Source: Ailanthus altissimus (taxonomy: Eukaryota; Streptophyta; Magnoliopsida; Sapindales; Simaroubaceae). Taken from it: a stretch of DNA of 64,000 nucleotides. Below the pieces are notes generated by a model. That model made no database searches. It was not told where the DNA came from and was given only the letters and a program-made list of their open reading frames with translations. Positions 1-15,195 of this stretch are shown here, one piece after another. Position numbers and translations under genes: made by a program. Position 1 is the stretch's first letter. Every line of letters starts with the position of its first letter. The DNA lies in contig OX327700.1 in NCBI GenBank assembly GCA_946807835.1, positions 27,626,001-27,690,000 of the forward strand, given 5' to 3'.

Positions 1-79
1 GTTGACTTATACATGGTTTACAAAAATAATTGTCCAGTTCTTCATTTCTTCAACAATGTTGAGCAAGGAATTCAAATAC

Positions 80-2882
80 CTCAGCTCTTGTGTCAGTATC
101 GGTAAGCCTTTGCTTTATATCCCTTCCTATTGAAAAGAAAACTTGCTCCACATTTAGATTTGTCTTTGCACTCTGCAGTACACAGCAGCTTTCAGTATAA
201 CCAACACCTATTCAACTATGCTTCCACAAAACCAGGAAGAGATACTTACGGTTTCAAAAAATTTGATCCCATACTCATCAGCAAGTGCTTGACCCCTAGA
301 GGTAGGCACGGCCTGAAAGTAATATATATAGGACATGGTCAGAATATTGAATTATAATGGATGCAAGGGGGTGAAGAATTGCTAAACTATTAATCCAGTT
401 TACAATACATTAATGCAGACACATAATATAAAGGCACTTGTATTTCCTCAACAAAATGCGCAGAAAAAGTGTCATCCTTTCTAAGCAACAATTCACCAAT
501 CATAAAAAATTCATGTATCTTGGCCACAAGCAAAGTAACATACCCTTTTGCTTTCATCCATATCAGCTTTGTTTCCTACCAAAATCTTGTTAACATTATC
601 TGAAGCATGTTGTTCAATGTTGCGAATCCAATTCCTTATATCTGAAATGGTAAGAAGGAAAATTTATACAACCAAGAGATCCTTCTATTAAAAAAGGATG
701 TTGGGTGGCATCACTGCAGATTCTCAATCATCCACCCCAATGAAAACAAAGGTACCTTCAATAATACACAAATATAAAGCAAGTAGAATTCAATTAACAA
801 ATTAAATTAGACAGAAGCTTTTTCACATGCATGGCTATCAAGTTCGAAAAATAGAGGTAATGAGGATTACTGTTGAAAGATGATTCATCAGTAACATCGT
901 ACACCAGCAAAATTCCCATGGCTCCACGATAGTAAGCTGTTAAATAAAAGTTACTAGGTAAGAACTTCAAAATGGAACACGAGCAAGTATAGAAAATAAG
1001 AGATTCAGCACTGCAAAGAAATGAAGAAAAGTCTATACAGAGCAAGGATGCATTAAAGGTTTACTAGGACCCAAATAGTAGAATTCCATGCTGTGCTTTT
1101 GGTCAATATCTCAGCTTTCATGTTACTGCTAATGCTAAAAAAGGATCTATTGAACGTCCTATGCTGCTAGACATCTGAACATTGCCTCTCTAAGGCATCA
1201 TGATACTGAACTGAATAAAGGAAACTAGGGAGCTATGAACTATATTATAGGGATGACAGCAACAGCTACATGCTCGAGCATATATTGTATCAGGTCACAG
1301 CATTAACATTGGCTATAAATGGAAGTATTTTAGGTAATTGGCCGAGTAACAGGCCAGTGCAAAATAATCAAACGCATTACCTAACTCTTCAGCCAACCGG
1401 AAAAGCGTTCTTATTTCTAAGACATCTGTTGGTACATGAGCATATCACAGTGATCTCAATTTACCAAGCAACCTGTTTTAGAATAGGCCTGCAGCATTAT
1501 GATTTGTAGCCATCAGAGCCCAACCAGCAATAGCCTCCTGCAAAGTTATGCTCAGCTTTGGATCTCTAGTTCAATATGTGTATAGGAAGCCATGCGCCAC
1601 AACATCCATACAACCACCAGGGCTACTTCGGTGGTGATATTGCTCTATGAATAAAAAAATACCAGACTTTTGCATTTGGCTATAGTCTTTATGAAACCAC
1701 ATCCACCAGAAATACTACTCTTAGGCCCATTCCCCAGCCCTAGAATAAACGTTTCTTAACTTATTTGGTATACCTAATCCAACAAAGAAATCTTCAATTT
1801 TTCTCCCATATTTTGTGGAATACACAATAAATAGGCTCATGAAAACAGTACATTTCAGGCCCAAAAGTGTTAAAATCACACATCATTTTGATTTTCTCTA
1901 TGCATCATTCAAGCAACCTTAATTAAAGACAATATTTCATATGCCTTCTACAACTGAAGTGCCATTTAAGCATAAAGATCAGAAAACTCACCAGTTGTGA
2001 TTGTTCGGAAGCGCTCTTGACCAGCTGTATCCCAAATTTGAAGCTTGATCCGTTTTCCATCAAGTTCAATGGTTCGTATCTTAAAATCAATGCTGCATGA
2101 GAAAAGGATGAAGTTGTGTAAGGACTGAGAACTTATAATAGATACAAAACATCAAGATACTGCAGAGTGACTCCACAGTTGAGAGAATACAAACCCTATA
2201 GTCGTGATAAAACTAGTGGTGAAGGAACCATCTGAGAAACGCAAAAGAAGACAACTCTTACCCACACCTGCAGAGGTAAATAATGCTCAGTTATTAACAG
2301 TTATATAAAGCTTAAAAGCAACCATTTGCTTGTAATTACACATATTAGGTGATAGTTAAATGACTGCCTCACACTTTAGCATAAGACAAAACTTGAGGAA
2401 TAAGATTACTATCTTCCACTAAGCTTAACAATGAAGTATGTACAGAACCAAAAGCTCAAAATTAGTGAAGCATCATGAAACATTATCCATTTTAAGGCCT
2501 AATTCGTAAAATAAATTGATGAAAAGTTTAACATTTATTGAAACATTAAGAAGATCATCAACTTTACATCACAAATATTGGTTCAGCTGGAAAAGAAAAA
2601 AAAAACCTTAATAAACTTCCTCTTACAAAGTAGATCTTCAAAAGAAACATCTAACAAATGCGCATCACATGATATAAATGAAATATTTAACGATTTTCTG
2701 AAACTTAGAATGCGATAATGCGATCTAAGTGTAGAATGATTTGTTTGTTTATCGAGAAAATGGAACAAAATAAAAAGAAAAGAAAAGAAAAGAAAGAGAG
2801 ATCACGTACCGCTGTCGCCAATCAAAAGAAGCTTAATAAGATAATCGTAGTCAGCTCTAGCCCTCGCAGGTGGAGCAGCCAT
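80..2882 (-). CDS. RABE1: RABE1/Rab8-type small GTPase, 3' end off window
   Basis: Plant Rab8 homologue, known in the family to direct post-Golgi vesicles to the plasma membrane. Seven coding exons join in frame with GT-AG introns: 2810-2882, 2195-2267, 1992-2092, 871-936, 544-641, 250-312 and 80-172, giving 189 residues. Visible motifs: P-loop GDSGVGKS (residues 22-29), effector-region TTIGIDFK (46-53), WDTAGQE (from 69), NKAD (128-131) and SAK (159-161). The start is the ATG at 2882, which gives the family N-terminus [20 protein letters not shown]. Exon 7 ends RAE followed by GTATTT, so the last exon, with the variable tail and prenylated cysteines, must lie left of base 1; about 27 residues of a usual 215-216 are missing. 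A likely 5' UTR intron spans 2914-3014. All catalytic motifs are intact, so the gene looks functional. The RABE subclass rests on recalled family sequence; the Rab identity is certain. Confidence 0.93.
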
Positions 2883-3621
2883 CTATTAAATCCACAACTA
2901 TTAAACAAGAACTCTGCAAATCAAACACCACAACGCACAAATCAAAACACAAAACGACATGCATCCGTTTTCATTCATGCATATAAACAAAACCAAAAAT
3001 AAAAATAAAAATACCAGATCAGAAAGAGTGAAAGGCGATTGAAAAATTCTTAACCAAAAAATAAAAAACAAGTGAGATAAATTTTTGTCGGTTCACGTTC
3101 ACCACCTGAAATGCAAATTAAAGCTTCGGTTCTCCCCGCTCCAACTATGGTGGGTGGCTATAATGCGCCTTTTATCACTATTTGTTTTTTGGGGGGTTTT
3201 AGACTTATTTGCTTTCTTCCGGTGCGCTGATCACCCCCGGTGCACGCTAGCAAATCCAGAATACAAAGCACCACCAAAAAGAGAGAGAGAGATACAGGAA
3301 ACTAGAAAGAGAGAGGGAGCTCTTGCCTTGTTTTATACTGTGTCTTGATTTATGATTAATAATTTTCAGTTTCACTCTGATTTTTGCAACCAATGAGGTT
3401 GCGAGTTTCGGTAGGCAAAAGTTTGTATGAGCTGGCATCCTAATCATCACGTGTGGTATCCTCACAAGTGGTCCACTACCACCCCAACAACTGTCCCTAG
3501 AATCAATCGTCTTATTCATAATGCACTTTTTAAATATTATTCTAATTTTTATTTTAAATTAATATTTTAAAAATTATTAAATAATAAAATATTTTTAACT
3601 TTTAAATTTAATTAGTATATT
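2883..3621 (-). promoter_or_regulatory. 5' UTR and upstream region of the RABE1 gene
   Basis: Reading on the minus strand, a leader ends at a good donor (exon edge 3015, GT at 3014-3013) and resumes after an acceptor at 2914, so a 101 bp 5' UTR intron is likely. Further upstream lie a GA-rich tract near 3280-3315 and a GC-richer stretch to about 3480. A solo LTR begins at 3622, roughly 740 bp above the start codon. No TATA box could be assigned with confidence. Confidence 0.45.
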
Positions 3622-6391
3622 TATAGTAATCACTTATTTATCATTGAAAAAAATAAATATTTATATATATGTATAATATTTATATTTTATTTTTATGTCG
3701 ATGATACTTAATTTATGTATTATTATTAGTATTATTTGTATAGATTAAATATATATTATTAGTATTGAGTTTATTTACATGATTTTAGATTTATTATAGG
3801 GACCAAATTGTAATATTTTAAAAGTTTTAGGGGTTAATTTATAAATACTAAAAACTAGCCTCTTAATATAAAAATACACATTTTAAACCTTAATTTACTC
3901 ATTTTTGGGTCGAACCACTCCTTTAGAGAGAGAAATAGAGAGGAGAAAAAAGAGAAGAAAAAGAAGAAAAAATTAAAATTTATAATTTTAAGAGGTATAT
4001 CATAACTATTTTTTAATTTCTTAGTGTTAATTTAATTAATACCTTTAAGTTTTGATTACTGAGATATGTACAATTGAGGATTTGACGTAGATTTCATAAG
4101 ATATTGTGAGAATTGATGATGATTATGTAGATAACTTGATAAATTATAATGAATTACAGAATTTCTTCTTGATAGTCTCTTGATCCGAAACTTTTATAAA
4201 TTGTTGTGCTTTGATTCTGGTTTTGAATTTTGAGTATATAAAATTAGATATGTTTAGAATCATTTGAGACTTTGAATCGATTGAAAATTCTATAAATTGA
4301 ATTTTTAGTGAATTTACCAAAATGATCCTAAAATTCTGAAAAATTCCTGTGTTAACAGTATGATACAGTGACAAACAATTTTTAATCTGCTGAATGATCT
4401 TCAAAAATTATGAATTTATGGAATATGATAAATTTATATGTCTAATATGATATACTCATAATTGAAAATTTAGATCAATGTAGTTAAATTGTTATGATTT
4501 TCTAAAGAGTGTCAACTCATTGCAGTATTTTATTAACAGATTTTTAAAATTATAGAATAAAATACTTTTAAAATACTTTTGGCAGTAATTTTGAAGTAAA
4601 ATATTTATTATAGATTGAGATATGTGTCAAGAGTAATTTTGTGGTAGTTTTATAATTTTTTAGTTAGTATATGATTTTATAAAGTTAGGAGATTGAATAT
4701 TGTTCAGTAAATATCTTGATCCTGTTAAGATAATAGTTTGGATTTGATGGTGTTTATGGAATGGATTGTGTAGGAATTATAATATAATATTCATACATAA
4801 GAAGGATATATGAGTCAAGAATGATATATTCTGATTTTGGAGTAATTGGACATCATTTGATGTATAAGAAAATTTTGTTAAGTGTAATTGGTCAGAATGA
4901 CAGATTTTGAGAAACTAAGTAATTAGATCAATTCGATGTAATAAATGCAATATGTGTAATTTTGTAAGCTATTTAAAGCATTTTGTATAAACGTTGAGGC
5001 TCATGAAAGGATTAATCTCCATTGATAAGTTATGTAGCTGAAAGTGTTAAGAGGTAAGTATACTAAATTTTTTATTGAAATCACAATAAACATAGTAATT
5101 ATTATGTATGATTTTGTAAATATGGTTAAGAATATGTTTATGTTATGTCAATGTATTTTTTAATATGAAATGTGAAGACATGTGTTTATAAATATAAGCA
5201 TGGATATATATGACATATACGTGTTTTTTAAAGTGATTTTTTAAAATGAAATGTGTTTAACAAAGAAAGCTTTTGAAGTGTAACATGTCCATGAGAAACA
5301 TTTTGTGTCTTAAGGATGCTTGAACTCATTGTTGACTTAGTAGGCATTTTATGTGATTTGTGGAGCTTTTATGTGTGGCCTTTCCTTCGAGATTGGTATA
5401 TATTATGTGTTCTAGATGTAGGGAGGATCTTATTGGTACCTAAAGGAAGAGTGAGTCATCACATTCATGTGGTGGCGTATTGGTGCATGTGAGAGAACTC
5501 ACCAATGATCAGGGTAAGGGTTTAGCTTTTACCTTCGGGCATGAGTATTATATATGTGTAATTTAAAACCTCACTTGTACTATTTCTCTCATACGGTATG
5601 TTACCTACGAGTGACATTTGGCTTATTATGTAATATGTGATATGGAAATCCTACTAAGTAGTAGTTGAGTGATGGTATTCCTATTATATATTTTAAAAGA
5701 ATGTGTAAGCGCTTACCTGATATGTGATTTGATAAGATTATAATTTTAATTTATCACAGCATATCATACACATGCATTGTGTACATATATGTATTTGTAT
5801 TTGATATATGAAAAAATTAGTATGCTTACTGAGTTTTATACTCATTATAGTTTATGATAATTTCAGGTAAATAAGGGTATATGTGTGTTTAGCGGATTTG
5901 GCAAGGTTTTTGCTGTCCTTTGGGTTCCTTAAGTTGCTAGGTTGCTGAGTGTTTCATTTGAGGACACGTGGTTTAAGATATTTGATTTGTCCCTATTAAA
6001 TAAATACTTATATATTATTTTATTGAGTGCGGTTATGGGTTGATTTTAAGTAAGAATTTGTAATTAATATATTCTGAACCCGATAACAAAGTTGCTACTG
6101 GTAACGTAGTAGAGTGTTAATCTTTAAGAAAACTCTGCGTATCTCCGGTTTACTAATTGTCATAGTCATAATTCAATTATTATAATTCTGATAATTTAAA
6201 ATTAATATTTAAATATTGTCAATAAATATTTATTATGAGTTAATTTTAGTGTTGAACTTACTAACAACTTACTAAGAATTTTTATGTTGAATTAAAGTTT
6301 AAAATTTTATGCAATATTTTTTATGAGTGTACCTTATTGAATGAATGTAAGTTATGTCTTATGTCAAATCTTTTGGGTCTGGAGCGTAATA
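3622..6391 (+). repeat. Solo LTR of the Tekay-type gypsy family, old copy
   Basis: About 2770 bp, colinear on the plus strand with the reverse complement of the LTRs at 51688-54530 and 59135-61977. Shared landmarks include the GGGACCAAATTGT segment near 3800, the GA-rich tract near 3925-3970, the block at 6080-6150 with AACTCTGCGTATCTCCGGTTT, and TTTTGGGTCTGGAGCG near the end. The 5 bases before it (3617-3621) and after it (6392-6396) are both ATATT, a perfect target-site duplication. No internal coding region remains, so this is a solo LTR formed by recombination between LTRs. Terminal bases have decayed (TATAGTAATC instead of TGTAGTAACC), which fits considerable age. Confidence 0.85.
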
Positions 6392-9300
6392 ATATTATTT
6401 TATTATTTAATAATTACGTGATAAATATAAATTTTAATATTATTTTAAAGAAGTATAACATTATTTATTTATAATATAAAAATGTGTTTTAAATTTCATA
6501 CCTTAAGCCGAATTTGTTAAAAAGACTAAAAAAACTGACTTAAAATAATTAAAAATAAAGTTATACTGGTGCACCTAAAAAATTTAGACTCAAAAAAATA
6601 AATTCAATCTACAATCCATAAAAAAATTTATTTTATTTTATAATTATCAATTACGAGCTTAAACCCATTTGCAAATGAGTTATCACTAGACTAATGACTT
6701 AAATATAAATTTGTAATATTAATAAATAGTATAAAGAACGGTTGAATTTCTAAAATTTTATGAAAGAGACGAAAACATTCTAAATATATCAAAAGTGCAA
6801 AGTGTAAATATATATATAAAAAAATGCAAAGACTTTAATTTGACGACACATTGTTTTATATATATATATTATTATTTTTATTTTTATTTTTATTTTTATA
6901 ATTGGTTTTATTTTTATTTTCATTAAAAAAAATCGTTAATTATTATTCTAGTTGTCATTAGATCGTTGTTGATGGTGTATCAATTCACCATAGATTTTAT
7001 TATAATTCAAATTTTGGTGGAATTAACAAAAAGCATTGAAGGTAATGTTTTGAGGTATATCACTATCTCTATTTGGTAGATTGTCGTCCGATGACTCTTG
7101 TATAGGCGGTACTGCACTGCAAATCTCTGACGCTTAACAACGGCAATGTGCTAGTCGTAGTCTTCCTACCATATTTGACACACTTCTAATGTTTTTTTTT
7201 TTTGGCCGAAAACAACATCATATCATTTAAATTATGACATTTGAATTTTGATAATATCAACAATAAGTCAATTCATTGCTGTCAACTTTTTTATTTTTAA
7301 AAAAAATTAATTTATCCATTTTTTATTTTATTTCGCATATTGTATATATTTTTTAATTTTATTTTCTTCTATAAATTTTTTTCAAATTTTTTTTTATTTT
7401 TTTAAAAATATAAATAAATGGATAACATTATACTACGTGTCAATGGCTATATAAAATATAATTTAGTTTAGAGTTTAGAATACTAAATATGTTATTGAAG
7501 TAGTATAATAAATAATTTTATATTTATAAAATTATGATCTAAATTTTATATCTCAATTAATGTATCATAAATTTGTGATTATTACTTATTTAAAGGTTAT
7601 AGATTTTGTACTTTTTTATGAACGTGATGGCTATATAATATTAATTAATAATAAACGCTTTAGAGTTATATCAATTAAAATATAAATTTTATATTACAAC
7701 TATATAAACAAAACGTTATTAATATTACAATCATATATTCATTTTAATTGACAAAATTTGTCAATAAATTAGGGCCTCTATGCCAGTATTGAGGTGTTCT
7801 AAACCTTTTTATGGAATTTAGAATTCCAACCATCATTTTCCCTAATAAAATATATATAACTAATCTTTATATATTGAATTTTGTATTCCACGTTGATAGT
7901 CTAATATTCTTCATCATAAAAATCGTCGTTATCATTATGGTGTATCAATTGTATTATACCGAAGTCTGATCAATGATAATGTAAAATACAAATTAAGTAC
8001 TGAATATGTTTGATTTTATATATTAACACATGATTGATTTGAAAATGCGAAATGATATCATATGATATAATTTGTGGTGTATAAATTACATAATTAAATA
8101 TTTGTATGAGTTGATCGATCTGACGGTCAAGAATAAATATGGACCCACATTTGCGTTTGGTGACCCACTTAATATAATCGAACTTGAATGATGGTGGGAC
8201 CAAGTGAGTTGATGAATAGACTTTGACCAGGTTTTGTTTACAAATATCATGCCATTGCAGCCTGGCAGTGCTTACAGAATCAAAAACACAGAGCATGCTC
8301 TTAAGATACTGCCAAAACCAATAGGATTTTGACCAGTTCATTTCTTGTTACATTTTCCCATTTCTTTTTCCAAGGAAACTAACAACCTGTCTGTGTTTGT
8401 ATTAATGCTGTCTTTGTTCGTTATTTCATTGATGGTAACAAGAAGAATGTTTCAACATTAGACCTGGTTAATCACCTTCTTAATTTTACATTCAATGTAA
8501 AAATCAATTTCTCGACTTTCTAGATGTAGTCTGTTGAAGTTGAAAGTTCTATTACGAATAATACTGAAATAGCTGTCATTTTGAAAACTTGATCTTCTAG
8601 AAATTGATGGCAAAGGGCTTTCTTGACTTCAGCTAAATTCTTTTCCTTAATTGAGAAGTAGTGTATAGTTGTGCATTATTTTTCTTCATCATATGTTGTT
8701 GCTATTACTAGCACAATCTTGCGGTGTTAGTAAATATGTGTCGGCTGTCAATGTTTCCTTAAATGATTAGCCATGGTCCATGAAGCAATGACTTGTATGT
8801 AGTTCCTTTCATATTGATAGCTAGAAATTACCCACCAACCGCCAGCGCATGCAATCATCTAAAGAAAGAATCATTGTTTGCATACAATAATCGAACAGTA
8901 GATAATGATTCCTAACTAAAATGTGCTTGGGTGTTAATCACAATATAAAGTTCTGTGAGTGTAAAGAGAATCTGCAGATATATATATAGCTGGAAGATGA
9001 ATTGTTATTGGAGAACTGGGGCCATTCCGAATCTTCATCATTAACTAACAAATGAGCTTTAATTCTGTGCCAGAAACTATAGGTTTTAGTGGTTGAAGAA
9101 AAGGAGGCACTTTCACTGGTGAAAATTTCCAGCAAGTTTTAAACAATTTAACGAGTTAAAGACAGGAGGTGCTTCTTGTACACATGAATATGCAAAATGC
9201 ATCGAAACAACTAGAATATATGTAATAGGATTGATATGACATGATTTGAAACAAGTGATGACGCTGTTGCAACATCTTGATTGTGTTTAAGACTGTCAAT

Positions 9301-11600
9301 CGATTGGGAGAATTTTAACATCTGATGAAAAAGAAAAACTGATTGGGGTTGATACAGATAGATAATGGATATAATGGCTAGCTTGCTCAACATGATAATG
9401 AAAATAATCCATATAATGTGACGTGGGGTTTCGAGTCTTATCACACGTTATGGTTTAATAAAATAATTGGTGCACTTTATAATTCCTGATACTTTTGCCG
9501 ACGGTTTGCTCTAGTTTATTCCACATTATAAAATATAGATGCCACACATGACATGTTTGTACCAAAATGGAGGTGTAAATTTTGTTGATGTTTCATGGCC
9601 CGAAAGAACTCTCAATTTGCAGTCCTGGAAACAACCCATTACATCAAAGGTTTTCTTGTATCAAATTTGTACCAAAATACACGTCCACGAATGTTAGAAA
9701 GAAAGTCTATATACAGTCCAAAATACAGTGACATGACAGAGGAAAATATGACAAAAATAACCAGAAAGTGCAATTAGCTAAGCATTCCCATCCCATTTCC
9801 CACTTTTACATGCATCCCACTTTTTCACCATTTAATAATATTCATAAAAATAACTAAAGTTGATTGGAAAAGAAAAATAATGGGCCAGCAAGTTAATGCT
9901 TCAAGTATATGCTTCGAAGATCCTCTCCCCACAAACCTAATTACAAACAGTAAGCTTTTTATTCCATCAAAGCTCAGAAACCTGAATTTCACTCTAATTC
10001 TCTTTGAGAAAAACCATTCATGTCTTTCATCTGGATAGCAATCCCATGTGAGGTTCTGATGGCATCATCGAGTGATATTGGTGATGATCAGGAGAGTGAT
10101 GATGATCATGTGAATCGAGGCCGTTGAAGTTCTGTCATGCGTTCTGATCAGATGTGGGCAACTTTGGATCCTTTGGCAGTGCATCTAGGATAAGATGCTT
10201 ATGGCTCAGGCATGCATATCAACATTTAATGTTAAGCTAAGTTTTTGTTTTTCACTTCAGTTAATACCAAGCTTGGATGAAGGGTTATTGATTACTTTAG
10301 TTTGTTCCTCCTTATCTTTACTTTTCTGTTATCTTGATAAAATGAGTTTCTTTCTATCCTATGCTATTTGCACTATTGCCTTGAACAATGTCATTCATCA
10401 TATGGCTTGAAGCACAAGTACAACCGCATTGTTTTTCATTTGTATTTTCTTTCTTTTCTTTTTTTATTTTCTTTTCTGAATAAATATGCGTGTCAGAGAA
10501 AGAGGAGTAGTTTCGATCAACTTCCGTGCGGTAAAGCAGAGATGATTCCCCTGTCCGTGTATAGAATTACAATTGATTGACCGAAACCCATATTGCAATT
10601 TCTGCAGAAGCAGAACTAGACCCAAATACATAAAAAGTTCACCTGCATGTAAGAAACTTTTATAAAAGTTTTTGTGCTGGTGTCATATTGAGCTTGATTA
10701 AATTCTGTTCACATCTAGAAAAAATGGTTAAGAATTGGATGAACAGAAACTCTAATCGTTTAACCCAAAAGCCCTTTTTTTTTTAAAAAGGCCCAATGGT
10801 TTTTTAAATATACTAAAAATTTATTGGCCAGTTTTCATGAAGTACAGCCCGACTGAATATTACGGAAGAGACACATCCGCAACCAACTCATTCTCAAACG
10901 TGCAAAGCCTACCCTGACTCAAGTCCAGCAGGGTAATGCCTGTGGATTAAGAGTAAAAGTTCAGATCAAAAGAGAATTCAATGCTGCACAATAGTGATTT
11001 TAAACGGCTCCTTTTTACTTTTGATTATTTATATTTCATATTCAAAGTTGGGGAGAGAGATTACTAGGATAGTGCATTTAGTAGTTTTTTTTTTTTTAAA
11101 AAAACTATATTTTTCATATCATTTATGTTCATGTATGAAGTTCAACATATTAACATAGATACTAACATAGCTGCGTTAACTAGTAGATCAGTCGCCCTCA
11201 GTGGCACGCATTGAGGAATGAATACAAAACATTCTTTATAGGTGCCACTGCCGCGGCTTTGATGTCACACGATGGCTCGAGCAATCACCGCATAGGTACC
11301 TAATTGTTGTATCAACACAATGGTAATTCCACTATAGGTGCCACGATTTTGATGCTACTCATACATTATGAGGAGGTTACCAAAGCAACTTTCGTGCATA
11401 TATATATTAGGCATTGGACGTTCAACTGCAACAGTTTTCAAGTCAAAAACATAACCAAGGTCCGAGATAAAACATTGAGGTCTCCCCTAGACACTGAACG
11501 TCGAGGACATCCGAGTGGGAAAGAAAAAAGAAACTCAATGCTCGGCAAGGCCAAAATTCACAAGAAATATTTGTGCAAAGCATATCATTACAAGCAAATA
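6392..11600. other. Intergenic stretch without recognised genes
   Basis: Very AT-rich to about 7750, with poly-T and AT-alternating runs, then somewhat more mixed sequence. Short open frames at 7970-8341 (minus), 8938-9135 (minus) and 10195-10580 (plus) show no family motif, biased composition or supporting splice structure. A few TTGAC-type W-box cores occur near 8220 and 8330. I see no gene, RNA or named repeat here. Confidence 0.5.
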
Positions 11601-11792
11601 TAGCAAATGGATGAACCAACAACCAAAATCCCAAACTTACGTTTAAACATAATATTAAAGCAAAAGAAATAAGTGTGCAATATTATCACAAAAGAAAAAA
11701 AAAAAAAAAAACATCATCTCAGACACTAGCAGGGAAAAATACTAAGGTGGTAAAAGCCAAAAATTCCAATAAGGTTCCTCATAATTCTTGCT

Positions 11793-12793
<1,001 letters not shown>

Positions 12794-13449
12794 TCAATCA
12801 CAGACCATTCAACTCGTTTCAGAACCACAAATCAATTATAAATAAGGAAACATATATCACATCACAAAAATTCATGGCACAAAATAATTAAAACAGCAGC
12901 ATAAATCCATTCCGTAAATACTGCAAAAAGATACCTCCAGATTTCTATTATAACAATGAACTCATCTTACTTTACAATTGAAAAAAGAAATTATATCTTA
13001 ATAAACGTAAATAACTCAGGATTAACAATTAACAAATGAAATAAAATAATAATCCTACCAATAAGAATGAAGTATAATGTCGAGAAAATGAACAAATTGA
13101 TTAAACTTGATCTATCACAAGCCAAAAATCTGAAGGATCATTATAGGAAATCATAATCAGCCGAACCTACTGAAAGACCGACCATAGCAGTATCTTTTAC
13201 ACTATATTCTTTACGATTATACTTTCCTTTATCAAAACAACAACGTTATCAAAGACATTTCAATAGGAAATTAAACAGAAACGACGCTAGCAGAAACGAG
13301 AGAGATCATTGGCGTTAATGAGAGATAGCATAACATCAAACCGCAGCAAACAAACATGCCAAAGCTAGTTCAAAGTTTATAAGCAAAACAGACAAAGAAC
13401 AAAGACAGTTAGTGAATCAGATCCGTCAAACTTGGCGGATGATCGTTAC

Positions 13450-13620
13450 CTGAGCTCTGATACGGCTGCTGCGCTTTTGTGGCTTGAGAAGAGTGAAGAG
13501 AAAAAGAACTAGGGTTTTTGATTTCAGGTGGCGTTGCAATAGCGGATCTTATTAGCGTTGAAATAGCGTTAGATGGGAGGTGATTTTACTAAAATGACCA
13601 AATTTTTGTTTTGGGCCTGG
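13450..13620 (-). promoter_or_regulatory. RPS15A first exon and proximal promoter with telo box and site II motif
   Basis: On the minus strand a donor CAG/GTAACG defines the end of a non-coding first exon at 13450. Upstream lies AAACCCTA, the telo box, at 13510-13517 (plus strand TAGGGTTT). About 95 bp further up is a TGGGCC/GGCCCA site II core at 13613-13618. Telo boxes paired with site II elements are an established signature of plant ribosomal-protein and growth-linked promoters. The transcription start is not defined here. Confidence 0.65.
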
Positions 13621-15170
13621 TGCAATTGGTGGGTAGGGTTGCCAGCCTGAACAACACTTGGGTGAGTTTAGCAAAAGATTTTTTTATTAAAATAGTCTTT
13701 TTAAGTCAAATTATTTACAAGAACAAAACATTTCAATATATTAAACAAATTACTTTCTTTACCAATCTAATTCGTATTTTGTAGAGATAGGGAATAATCT
13801 TTCAGAGTTTGAACTAATTAATAACTTCCTTGTAATTAGATTACAAATATTCACAATTATCTCAATTGGTTAATTTTATTTATTTATTTAAATAAAACAA
13901 GGATATTTTAATTTAATTACATATACAATACATAAAAGAGCAATTGGCTATCGGTCATTAGTGGCCATCGCACTGCTAGATGGTCGTTAGTGATTTTGGT
14001 GATTGGTGATAGATTGACTCAAAATTAATATTATTAAATTTAAAATTTTGTAATTTATATGATAATAATTTTTTTTTTATCAATAGAGTGTTAGAGAGGT
14101 GTCAAAAATAAAGAGAATGTAATAACTACCGTAATTTCATTAAAAAAACAACGAAAAGTGGAGGTTCACCACCACCACCATTAAAATCGTTGGTAAAAAA
14201 TTGATCTGATGGTAGTAACAATGCACCTCTAATTTAATTTTTTAACAATTGTGTTACGATGACCACTACTATTCTCTCTATGTTTTGCACATTCTTATAC
14301 TTTAATAATAAATTATTTAATACTACCATCACTTCAAAAACTTTTTATACAAGAGGGATTCTACAGTAAAATTATTATTTTTTAACAAATAAAATCCACG
14401 AATCTACTATAGGATAATAAATATGTATGGAATAAAAAAATCATGACATATAAATTTTCAAACTTGCATATCCATCATTTCAGTTTTCAATAATTATTTT
14501 AATTATTAAACATCTTATTTGATCTATTGACGAATATACAACCATACATTTTATATTTGTTTGAGTAATAGGAACAAGATTCTCTGGTATTATACTAAAA
14601 ATAGTTAGGGTTTTTTATAAGAAGATATCATTCATTTGACGAGAAATAAAAAATTATCACAATTAAAAAATTTTGAGGTTAAATTTTTTTATATATTATC
14701 CAAATTAAGGAGTATTTATTTTTATATTAAAAATATTTTTCATAGTATATATATATGTATAAGACAATTTTTTTTGGAAATTTTTTACAAATAGTCCTCA
14801 TATTTTATAAATATACTTATTTAACCACATTTTTAGTTGATATTCTTTAATAGCAAAAAATGTGAAAAAAATCATACTTTTATACCATAAAAAAAGCTCT
14901 CTATCCGAACACAACTCAAAATTCTTTTAAGAAATATTTAGTTGGATCGAAGATTTGAAAACTGCCATTGTGTAGAAAAGGTATTGCACAACATATTTAT
15001 TAATTCAAACTTTAAAAATAGTCGATTTTTAGTAAATTTTTTTAAAAATTGATATTGTTAGAAATTATATTTGAAGTTAGAAATAGGTAAAATAGATGAA
15101 TTGAACATAAAATGTTGGTTAAATGATGAAAAAAAAAGTTCAAATCTAATATAAAAAATGACTTTATTTA
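13621..15170. other. AT-rich intergenic stretch
   Basis: Low-complexity AT-rich DNA with poly-T and poly-A runs. A short (CCA)n-like patch lies near 14168-14180. No gene, RNA or repeat boundary could be supported. Confidence 0.5.
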
Positions 15171-15195
15171 GGGTATTTTATCGAATCCAGACATT

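Noticed and set aside
6800..7450. Possible matrix-attachment or origin-like AT-rich region
   Set aside because: High AT content and T-runs alone are common in this window and give no specific support.
7970..8341. 123-residue minus-strand open frame
   Set aside because: No family motif, no splice context and AT-driven composition; part lies in a very AT-rich stretch.
10061..10155. Possible C/D-box snoRNA (GTGATGATC and later CTGA)
   Set aside because: The expected terminal stem pairing outside the C and D boxes is absent, TGATGAT repeats there look like simple sequence, and no guide region could be assigned.
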